Part shown: positions 12,801-24,800 of the stretch, in pieces
How positions within the stretch are numbered: the stretch's first letter is position 1
Layout of the letters: each line of letters begins with the position of its first letter
From: Meghimatium bilineatum
Taxonomy: Eukaryota > Mollusca > Gastropoda > Stylommatophora > Philomycidae
DNA: 64,000 nt
Direction of reading: 5' to 3'
Assembly: GCA_034231615.1 (NCBI GenBank)
Contig: CM067302.1
Location: 13,682,990 to 13,746,989 of the forward strand
Program-made: the position numbers and the translations under genes
Notes under the pieces: generated by a model
Told to the model about the DNA's origin: nothing
Databases searched by the model: none
Seen by the model: only the letters and a program-made list of their open reading frames with translations

Positions 12801-15800
12801 ATTATCAACACACAAAACAAGACATACTATTATCAACACACAAAACAAGACATACTATTATCAACACACAAAACAAGACATACTATTATCAACACACAAA
12901 ACAAGACATACTATTATCAACACACAAAACAAGACATACTATTATCAACACACAAAACAAGACATACTATTATCAACACTCAAAACAAGACATACTATTA
13001 TCAAAACTCAAAACAAGACATACTATTATCAACACACAAAACAAGACATACTATTATCAACACTCAAAACAAGACATACTATTATCAACACTCAAAACAA
13101 GACATACTATTATCAACACTCAAAACAAGACATACTATTATCAACACACAAAACAAGACATACTATTATCAAAACAAGACATACTATTATCAACACACAA
13201 AACAAGACATACTATTGGGTTTCAAAAGATGATGGGATTTTCACAGGATATGACTGCTTTTTTAGGTTCCGCTAAACAATGGTGTAGAAAATTAATGTGT
13301 TTTCTTTGTGTTGTATTTGATAAACTATTTACTCCAGAAAGCAATGGCAAACTACAGGAGTAATGTGCCTAGTCATTCTATTTTGGATATTCTGAAGAAA
13401 GATTAATAGCTGAAGGCAGAATTGATGGCAACAGGGCATCCAAGACGACGATGGTGCAATGATATATTTGATGTTTAAACATGTCTCTAGCTGTGGCAAT
13501 TCAACTCACCAAGAATTGTGGAGTGTTCAGAGAATCCATTAGGAAGATCACGTTCTGGAAAGAATATATCACATGATTGATTGATAGCTTGATAACGCCC
13601 ATGTGTTGCCTGGGCCCGAAAGGGGAGCAAAGATTAGCAACACTGTTTACCCTCCACGCATGTCATAAAAGGTGACTAAGAAGGTTATGGGATGGAGTTG
13701 GCTGTCCCATCCCATATAGGGTCAGTGACCCAAAGCCATGCTGAAGTCGGATGTGTCAGGCCAAAAGGCGCAGATATCGCAGCAATGCTGTAAACCATGA
13801 CACAACACATTCCGTTCTCCAGACTACATCCTGCTAATCTGCAGGAGTTTGAGAACCCCCGAACGCAGAAGAAGAAGAAGAAGTGCTTGATAAAAGTGTG
13901 TAATATTCCTTACTTCTGCTATGCCGATTAACATTGTATCATTAAGAATTATCAAGATTCCTAAATCAAATTGAATATAAGAATAGATTAGGGTTAAGGC
14001 TAGGGTTATAGTTTTAGGGTTATGGTTTTAGGGTTAAAGCTAGTATAGACAATCAGACACTATCATTTCAAGATATAGCCCAATGTTGGTCCCCTATGCA
14101 ACCTTAAGCATCATCATCATCAAGTGACCTCTCTACATTGAAGATTGGCCGCAAAGGACCTCCAGCGTCCCCAGTCTCTTGCTTTGGTTGTGCACTCTGC
14201 TAGACTGTAACCTTGTGATGTTTTTTTTCAATTTGTATCTCTGCCTACCTCTTGCTTGCCTTCCCTTTACCCTCAAGTAAGATCTTCAACAACGTATCAT
14301 GTCTTTTAATATGTCCAAAATAGTTTATCTGTTTTATTTTTTTTCAAGGTGTTGTTAGAACCTCTTTGTTTGTTTTCTTCTCTTTCCATGATGTTCTCCC
14401 TATTCTTCTATATACCCACATCTCAAAGATATTGCTTCTGTCTTCTTCTAGTTGTTGTTCATTGTCCATGTTTCAGAACTACACATGAATATTGAATGGA
14501 TGTCATCATCATCATCAAGTGCTGTCTCCGCAGCGAAGGTTTGCTGCAACAGATCTCCAACATCCCCTGTCTCGTGCCTTGGTGGTGCACTCTGCTAGAC
14601 TGTAACCTGTCCGTTGTGTGATGTTACTCTCCCTCTTGTATCTCTGCCTACCTATTGCTCGCCTCCCTTTGACTTTACCCTCAAGTAATGTCTTCAATAG
14701 GGTGTCATGTCTTTTAATGTGTCCAAAATATTTTATTTGCCTGATCTTTATTTCTCTTAAGTAGTTCTTTCTTCATATTAAGTGTCTTTAGCACCTCTTT
14801 ATTTGTTTTCTTCTCATTCCATGATGTTCTTTAAGTGTATGTTTAGATGGCTAATGAGCCCAGTCCAGACAATGAAAGATCTGTTGTTGTGTACCCTTGA
14901 CTAATGAGTCCAATCCAGACAATGAAAGATCTGTTGTTGTGTACCCTTGACTAATGAGTCCAATCCAGACAATGAAAGATCTGTTGTTGTGTACCCTTGA
15001 CTAATGAGTCCAATCCAGGCTGAAAGATCTGTTGTTGTGTACCCTTGACTAATGAGTCCAGTCCAGACAATGAAAGATCTGTTGTTGTGTACCCTTGACT
15101 AATGAGTCCAATCCAGACAATGAAAGATCTGTTGTTGTGTACCCTTGACTAATGAGTCCAATCCAGACTGAAAGATCTGTTGTTGTGTACCCTTGACTAA
15201 TGAGTCCAGTCCAGACAATGAAAGATCTGTTGTTGTGTACCCTTGACTAATGAGTCCAGTCCAGACAATGAAAGATCTGTTGTTGTGTACCCTTGACTAA
15301 TGAGCCCAGTCCAGACAATGAAAGATCTGTTGTTGTGTACCCTTGACTAATGAGTCCAGTCCAGACAATGAAAGATCTGTTGTTGTGTACCCTTGACTAA
15401 TGAGTCCAGTCCAGACAATGAAAGATCTGTTGTTGTGTACCCTTGACTAATGAGCCCAATCCAGACAATGAAAGATCTGTTGTTGTGTACCCTTGACTAA
15501 TGAGTCCAATCCAGACTGAAAGATCTGTTGTTGTGTACCCTTGACTAATGAGTCCAGTCCAGACAATGAAAGATCTGTTGTTGTGTACCCTTGACTAATG
15601 AGTCCAATCCAGACAATGAAAGATCTGTTGTTGTGTACCCTTGACTAATGAGTCCAATCCAGACTGAAAGATCTGTTGTTGTGTACCCTTGACTAATGAG
15701 TCCAGTCCAGACAATGAAAGATCTGTTGTTGTGTACCCTTGACTAATGAGTCCAGTCCAGACAATGAAAGATCTGTTGTTGTGTACCCTTGACTAATGAG

Positions 15801-18800
15801 CCCAGTCCAGACAATGAAAGATCTGTTGTTGTGTACCCTTGACTAATGAGTCCAATCCAGACTGAAAGATCTGTTGTTGTGTACCCTTGACTAATGAGTC
15901 CAGTCCAGACAATGAAAGATCTGTTGTTGTGTACCCTTGACTAATGAGCCCAATCCAGACTGAAAGATTTGTTGTAGTGTGAGCAGAAATGTAGTAGATC
16001 TTGTGACAAGGGAAAGCAGTCAAGTGACATACAGAAATCAAAAGAGTTTGCCTGTGTATTAGCACAACCTGAAATGGGAGCAAAGAATAGTGATACTGTT
16101 ATCTCATAGGCAAAGAGGCAACCAACAGTTTGTGGGGATGGAGTTGGATCCTTTAGTTGATCAGAGGGACTCATAGACTATACAGAAGTCAAATGTGTCA
16201 GGCCGAAAATGCAGATATCGCAGCTAAGCTGCATACTATAGTAACGTTCTCCATAATATAATGTTCTTAGTCTACATTCTGCTAATTTGCTGAAGATAGG
16301 GAATAAATGAAGAAGAATTTAGAAGTGTTATCAGCCAACACAGAACAGTTAGTTACCACATGGTGAAGGACATACTCAACAGCAGATGAGAACAGTATGG
16401 GCCAGTGCCATTTTTCTTCTTCTTCTTCTTCTTTCGTTCACTTGAAACATGTCTATATCTGTAATTCTGTCTCCTTAATAAAACTCACTGTCTTTTGTAG
16501 TTCATACAGTGTCCCATAGAGCTTTGATTCCAGTGTTGTTTCCTCTGGCCAATATGTCTGCCTCAGCGTTTCATGCTCAGAACACTCTTGAAGTATATGT
16601 TTGGCACTCTGTGCTGCCTGTCCACATGTACACATGGCTGTGTTGCCAATCTTGAACTTTGTATACATGTGACTGCGGAGTCGGTTGTGTCCTGTTCTGA
16701 GACGTAGAATTATAACTTGTTCTGGTCTGTTCATAATATGATAGTCATCTTGTGTTGGTGTTTGTGGCTTTCTTATTGACTTGATCATCTGTTTTTTCTG
16801 ATGGTAGGTGATTGGTATATCTGGTTGGTCTTCGGCAGCACCTTCCTTAGCCAGTTGGTCTGCTTTTTCATTTCCTGGTATTCCACAGTGAGGGGGTATC
16901 CACTGCATGGTTACCCTATACTGGTAAGACAATTCGCTAAGTAGTTTTTTCAAATCTGTTAGTATTTCAGACTGGAGAGCTTGAAGCACTGACCTTGCAT
17001 CTGTCAGGAATACCACAGGCTGTAGGTCAGAGTTGGAGTTCAGCAGTTTTTTAGGGCCAGTGCCATGATAATAATCCACTGACTAACTAAGGAACTCCCT
17101 ACAATACCTTCAAGAACATGATTTTTACAATTTCTTGTATGGATTTTCAGATCAGCTGTGTCAAACAGGTGGAGGACAAAGATCGAGTTGTCAGTGACTT
17201 GAGGGTAAGTTCAATTCTTTTGTGAGGGAAGGAGTCAGTTATGTTACATGCAACTTCATCCTCGTGTTCTACTTTCATGCGATAATCGATAATTATAGGA
17301 CAACAGTAACACTATTTACCAATAGATATTAACGGGAAACACAAAGTATTTATAGTTCACAAATCAGGCTGACTTTCGCAGAAACAAATATTCTTAACAT
17401 TCTGCATTAACAGAATGAAGCAATAATTCAGAAATTTCTTTACGATAGATTTTCTTAAAGAAAAAATACAGCTCAAACAATAAAAATAATGATGATGCAA
17501 ATTGATTACACTGTCGTTCGATCATTCATGTGCCGTGCCGAGTGTTGTTAATAAGTTCAGTTGGTGACATCTTATTTTGTGTCACGACAACCCATCCAGC
17601 AACTTCTTTGTCTGCTTCTTCTCCCCCGTAATCTTTCCGGTGGTTACTTTCTGGTGGTTACTTTCCAGTGGTACTAAATGTTCAAGTTTTTCTCATCTCA
17701 TCACGTGTTCTAAAAATCTTGATTGTCTGCTTCTAATTCTTGCTATAATTTGTCTTTTTACTCCAGCATCTCTGAGGACTTCTAGACTGTAGACATTTAA
17801 TAAGACTTTCATTCATTACTGCGTGTTTTCCTGTTAAGGAGTGCAGGGAGGCTGTTACGGCTGTGGAAATAAAGGCCGCTTTGCCAAAGCTGTCACCGCA
17901 ACGTGTACAGGAAGAATTTTTTATTGCACCTCCGAAAGATCAAAATCCTTGTCCCAACCGTGGATTGAACCCGAGCCCTCAGGAATCTGAGGCTGGCGTT
18001 CTAGCCGTACGGCCACGCGCTCCACAATAAGACTAAAAAGTAAAATGAAAACCAAGATAGCGATGATGTTTTGTGGTAGAGAGGCACTTGAAACAGCTGG
18101 AATGTATGCTAGTAAGTAATATATCCCAGAACTACCTAGAGTCACATGGTGCTTGAGAGGATGCGTCAATACACAGAGATTGTTATGTTTTACTGTTCTC
18201 TTTAGTGTGGACGAGTGTGTGGAATTCAAGTCTTGTCCATTCGTTGAGGCTGTCAATCCATGGTTTTCTCTGTGTTCCCCTCCTACTACTTCCCCCTCCC
18301 TCGATTGTTTCCTTGAAGATTGTTTTAGACAGGGTATTACAATACATATTGAATAATGTTGGGGACAAAATATGTTATAGTACAAGTAGATGCCACCACC
18401 TGTTGAATTATTTCCCTTGCCTGTGTTTGTAAATTTCATGTTCATTATTTAATAATTGAAGTATTTCTTTATTTAGGGTTTGGAGTTAGGGTTAATTATG
18501 TAACACACAACTACCCTAACCCAAAATTAAATTTATATTTAAATTATTAAATGATGAACACAAAATTTACAAACACAGACAAGGGAAATAATTTGACGAT
18601 GGTAGCCTCTCCTAATGCTGTAACCACAAAATACTCCCAACTCTTAGCAGTATGTACAAGAAAATTTCCAACTCTTAGCTACTACAGAATCAAACAACAT
18701 GACAATAATGTGTGTTCATGGTGTCTTTCAGAGAGAGCTGCTTATAAGGGACCACATAATAAATCAGTTGCAAGATCAAGTCAACCAAATTAAGAAAGGA

Positions 18801-21800
18801 ACGACAGAGCCCAAACTGGCAACAGATGGTGTTTTTACTTTGGCTAAAGATATAAAAATCAGCAAGACTGAGGTCAGTATTTCAGAGCTGGATTTTGTTT
18901 AAAGTTTGGACCAAATTAATTTTCAGTTGTGAAAGATGGTACCAAATATTTTCATTTTGTGAAATAATATTGATAACTATGGCACATAGTATCATATCTA
19001 TCATTCTAGCTATCGATGTCTTTCTATTTCTATCTATTGCTACGAGGGATAGTCAAAAATTAATGCCTAATTTTTATCAAAGTAAATACTGTGCAATTTG
19101 TTTTGGTTTTTTGTGAGAGAATCCCCAAACACTCTTCTGCACTGTATAGCTTAATCAACCTGTTTCATTAACAGGTTGTAACGCAGTAACCGTTTAAAAA
19201 TGGCTGTCAAAGAAGTATGGTTAAAACAACATGTCATAGAATTTCTCAGTGCTTGAAGGTGAGACCCCAATTTGCTTGAACATTTGAAGAATGTTTGTGG
19301 AGATTCAACAGTGAATGTTTGCACTGTCCAACGTTGGGTACATCGTTGTGATGAAGCTGAAGTAGGTCAATGCTCAATGGATAGCGCGAAGTGGATTAAT
19401 CGTCCGTCTACTGCAGTGACACCACACAACATTCATCGAGTTGATGACATCATTCATGCGATTGTTGGGTAACACTGGATGAACTTCTGCATGTCATGTT
19501 GTCAATTAGTAAAGATAGTATCCAGAACATCGGTTAAAAATCTGGGTTATTCAAAGGTTTCTGCACGTTGAGTGCCCAGAATGTTGACAGACATAAAGAA
19601 ACAGGGAAAACCATAACCATTAACTTTCAGCAACATTACAAAACTGAAGATGAGTTTTGATCGAATATTGTGACTGGCGATGAAACTTCGGTTCATTTTT
19701 TAAAACCAGAATCCAAGAGGCAGTCAATGGAATAGCTTCACATAACATCACAGACAAGAAAGAAGTTCAAAAGTTCACCATCTGTCGGGGAAAGTTACAG
19801 CCTCCATGTTTTGAAATGAGAAGGGTGTGATTCTTTTTGACTGCTTGCAAAACAGTGAATGCAGACCATATATAGAAACTTTGAAGAAGCTTAGAGGCCG
19901 TCTTCTGTGACTTTACCCATTAAAAGATCAGAGAACTGCACTACTACACCATAAACTGCTAAATGCACCATTGATGCAATTGGAGAATTTGGTTGGGCAG
20001 TGTTCCCACATCCCCCTTACAGTCCCAATCTTGCACCTTCGGACTTTGATCTGTTTGGACCACTAACAGACTTACGCAGACATCACTTAAAGAACACCAA
20101 CAACCTTAAACGTGCTGTATCCGATTGGTTTAGAAAAAAAGACACACATTTTTATCGTGCAGAATACATGCCCTTGTGCGAAGATGGACAAAAACTGTCA
20201 CAAATAACGGAGACTAGCTACATTGAGAAATAAATTTTTGAAGTACAGACTTCAGACTACATTTTAATATGAGTTTTATCTATTTTCATCCCATTTAATT
20301 AAATTATAAATTAGGAATCAGTACTTTTTGACCATCCCTTGTATGTATCTTTTTCTAACAATCTATTTCTATTTCTTTCTATTTTCTTTGCCCTAGCAGA
20401 TGTCGGAGGATGCCAGCTGTGATGATCAGAGACTTTTCCTTTTGACGCAGTGTCTCAGTAGACTGTCAGGACAAGACAGACCTACTGCTGGTCTAAAAGT
20501 AAGCTGTCTTATCATTCTAGCTTGTATATAAGTAAATGTCACTTAGACATCATTTGTACCGAAGATACAAGATTGGTACAACAGACTGAAAATAATCTGT
20601 ACCAGAGATATCAGTTATGAGATATTATTCAGATGCAGGTTACAGTCTAGCAGAGTGCACCACCAAAATAAGCGATAAGATGTTGGAGGTCTCTGAAAGC
20701 CAACCTGCATTGCAGAGATGATGCCAACCTTTGTGGCACTTGATGATGAAATGATTCAGATGGGAATTTAGCTGGAGAAGTAAACAGCGGAATCTAGTGG
20801 GTGATGTACTCGTGCGCATATGTGTTTTGCCATGTCCCAAAATATTAGCAAATAACATAGACACTGACTTGTCATGCATGTTGTAAGAGGTGATTAAGAA
20901 GGTTTTAGAAGTTGGTTTAATCCCATAGAGCGTCAAAGTGATCCAGAAGTTATGCGGAATTTAGATTTTGATGAAAGGTGCAGATATCACAGCGAATCTG
21001 TAAACCATTAAAGAATGCATGTAGTTCTCCAGAATATATCCTGCTAGTCTGCGGGAGTTTGAGAATGAACACAGAAGTGGTAGCATTAAGGATATTTGAA
21101 AAGAGCTTCATGCAAATTATATTAAGGATGTAGCATGTCATGATTCTGACTGGCATGGTTCGGACAAGTATGCAGGCACGATTCCTTGTCAATAACAATA
21201 CTGCAGTGTATTGTCGTGGGTGGAAGAAGCAGAGGAGGGCAAAAAAAGGCATGGACAGACAACATCAAGGAATGGACAGGGCAAGATATTAAAACACTCA
21301 TCCGCATCGCTGAGGATAGAATTCGCTGGAGGACTCTGTGTGCTTAGGCATCCAATGTGGTACCCCTATGACCCTGAAGGGTTACGGCTTTATTGATTGA
21401 TTGATGTATTGATTATCCAGAAATAGCAGAATAATTTACCCTAATGTTATCTAATTATGTTATGTAGCCTTGGTTTCTGGCCACGTTGTCTATCTGTGTT
21501 ATGTAGCCATGTTGTCTTGCTATGCTATGTAGACATGCTGTTATGTTATATAGTCATGTTGTTTATCTCTGTTATGTAGCCATGTTGTCTAGTAATGCTA
21601 TCTAGCCATATTGTGGAACCATACTATCATGTAGCCATGTTGTGGCACCATACTATCATGTAGCCATGTTGTGGCACCATACTATCATGTAGCCATGTTG
21701 TGGCACATACTATCATGTAGCCATGTTGTGGCACATACTATCATGTAGCCATGTTGTCAGCAATGTTATGAATCCATGTTGTCTAGCTATGTTATGTAGC

Positions 21801-24800
21801 CATACTGTTATGTAGCATGTTCTCTAGCTGTTTTGTAGCCATTATGCATTTGTGTTGTGTGGCCATTGAATCCATGTTGTCTAGCTATGTTATGTAGCCA
21901 TACTGTTATGTAGCATGTCTTCTAGCTATTTTGTAGCCATGTTATGTTGTCATGCCGTTATGCATTTATGTTGTGTAGCCATTGAATCCATGTTGTCTAG
22001 CTATGTTATGTAGACATGCTGTTATGTAGCATGTTTTCTAGCTGTTTTGTAGCCATTTTATGTTGTCATGTTGTTATGCATTTATATTGTGTAACCATGT
22101 TTTGTATCAATATTGTAATGTAGCCATGCTGTTATGTAGCAATGTTTCTATGTAGTCATGCTTTTATGTAGCTATTCTGTTGCGTAGTCATTCTGCTATG
22201 CAAGCTATGTTGTGTAACCATGTTGTTATGTAGCCATACTGTTATTTATCCATGTTGTGTATCAATGTTGTTGTTTAGCCATGCTGTTATGTAACCATGT
22301 TGCTTTATGACCCAGTTATGTAGCTACATTTTTTGTGACCCTGTTGTTATTTGTGTAGCCATTTTTTATACCCTGTTATGTAGCTTTGTTGTGTAACCAG
22401 GTTTTTATGTTGAATTGTTATGAAGACATGCTGTTATGTAGCTATTTCTGTTATGTAGCCATGCTGTTTTATGATCATTATTTAGCCATTTTGTTATGTG
22501 TCAATGTTATGTGGCCATGTTATGTAGCCATGCTAATAGTTTTAGAAGTTGACTCGGCACCTTATCTATATTTATCTCAGACATCAGAGATTGAAACAGC
22601 CAAAAATAGCATTCTGCAACACAGGTTCCAAATGTGCTCACAGCTGCCACCAAATCCTATCATTGACAAGTTGGAAGAAACTGTCATCAAACTTCTAGAC
22701 AAGATACACACCAATGGGTCAAGTGTGGGGTCAGTTTCCTCCAGTCGTGTTCTCAGTTCCAACAGGGTGAGTACTTGTATTTGCTTGTCTTTCTTGTTTA
22801 GTTAGTAAATAATATGCATATCAGAGTGTTGCCAGGGCCTGAAAGGGGAGAAAAGAATGATGACGCTGTTACTTGACATATACGTCATAAGAGGTTTTTT
22901 GTTTTGTTTGTTTGTTTTGCGTTCGCTCCATAGTAATCAGCACTGATATTAGTGTGATTTCTGTCGGGAACGTCGTTACGTTGTGTCACCATTATGTGCC
23001 TTGTAGGCCCAGCACATCCGATTTCAGCATGCCTTGACATTTCGGGTGGGCTACCATAGTCTGTGACAGGTCATAAGAGGTGACTAAGAAGGTTGGGGGG
23101 GGGGTGGAGTTAGCTGTTTCATTGTGTTCCGTAGATGGTCACAGTGATCCAGAAGCCATTCTGAAGTTGGATGTGCAAGGGCAGAAAGGTGCAGATATTG
23201 GAGACAAGCTGTAAACCATGATACAATGCATTCCATTCTCTGGAGTACATCCTACTAACCTGCAAGAGTTTGAGAATGAGCGCGGAAGAAGAAATGTATG
23301 CATTTAGGAGATGATAGCTGCATGTGGAAGGTCTCACCAACCGCCCATCGGACTAACCATTATGCAACGGTGTTCTTCTCATTTGAAGTTCAACATGTGT
23401 AGACACCAAGTGATTCTGTTGTGAAGACATGTTATCTAGTCATGTTGTGTGATACCATGGTTGCTGGTGCTCCTCTTGGCCTGGTATCTCCAACTTCAGC
23501 ACCAATGATTGCTTGGGCAGGTCTGTGGTCCAGCTCGATGTCAGGGATCAATCTTAGTTTCCAGCCTGTGTTTGCTGGACTAAGTTCCATCTCCATTTCA
23601 AGGAAAATATAAATAACCCAAATATCGGAGGATGTCAAACAAAATGGAAAATGCCGCAGTAACCAGACAAATAAAAGGTAAATTGTAAATAAAGTAAACA
23701 TGTTACTGTGAATACTTCACTATCGATATAAAACAATAACAAATAACAATAAAACATAGAACTAGGACAATTATCAATGTAGCGGTCCTATTGGGACCTT
23801 TATCAAGAAACAAATAACGGTTAAGAAAACACAACGGTAAAAACATTAATAACTAAGATGACTGGGAAAATGGGGTTTTTTTTTAGCTTCGTTACTGGGC
23901 AATGTTTTTTTGGTGAGGAAACCATTGTTACTGTCATCTTGGTTATTAATTTTATTATAGCTGCTAGATTGCAAGAAAGTCATGGCAAAGTCCCCTCTAG
24001 AGTAGAAGACTGTCCAGGACGTGGCATTGCATCTTACAGCCACATTGAGTAAAAGTTGTGCAGGACTTGTAAAATCTGTGGAAAACCTCATCAAAAAATC
24101 TGTGGGAAACCTCATCATCAAAACAAGAATGTCAGAGAAACAATTGTTGTTGTTGTTCATCCAGCACATGATGATGATGACCATTTGTTACATCCACTTT
24201 TGAAAATTCAATTTTAGTTATGTCCTTGATTATGAGTTCGTAGATGGCTAATGAGCCCTATTCGAGCTGTAAATGTCCTTGGACAGTTCGGACATGGAAT
24301 GACGACAGTAGACGGATCTTGGTCTATCCGTGACTTTCTAGCTGCTCTCATCTGTTGAGCTGCTGCATTTTTCCTCTTTTCACAAGAAGATACGCGCTCT
24401 TATTGATTTTAGAACGCCATGTAGATCTATTTTGTGCAAGTTCTTCCCATGTATCGTGGTCAATTTCAAAGGCTTTTAGTGAGCTCTTTAACGAGTCTTT
24501 GTAGCGCTTCTTTTGGCCACCTTGAGATCGTGTGCCCTTTTCCAGCTCACCATAGAGAAGTATCTTTGGCAGACAATGGTCTGGCATACGCACCAAATGA
24601 CCTGCCCAACGAATCTGTGTCTGCATCAGGATCGTGTCAATACTTGGGATACCAACTCTATCAAGGACAGTGGTATCTAGAATCTTGTCTTGCCATCGGA
24701 TGTTCATAACTTTTCTGAGACAATTTGTGTGAAAATGATTGAGTTTTTTTTAATGTCAGAGAGACAATAATCTGGATTTGACAGTAAAACTCTACCTCCT

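Noticed and set aside
11904-13363. Two overlapping open frames of over 440 codons across the 28-bp array
   Set aside because: They exist because the repeat unit lacks stops in these frames. The only real coding part here is the 54-nt Dixin exon 5 in one of them.
13985-14045. True interstitial telomere
   Set aside because: Only a few imperfect TTAGGG motifs with irregular spacers; too short and degenerate for a fusion or telomere remnant.
17921-18445. 174-codon minus-strand open frame
   Set aside because: It runs through a foldback arm, a LINE scrap and the S5 tRNA-like head in turn, so it is a chance frame.
19201-20233. Functional mariner transposase
   Set aside because: The catalytic motifs are recognisable but the frame is broken by several stops and shifts.
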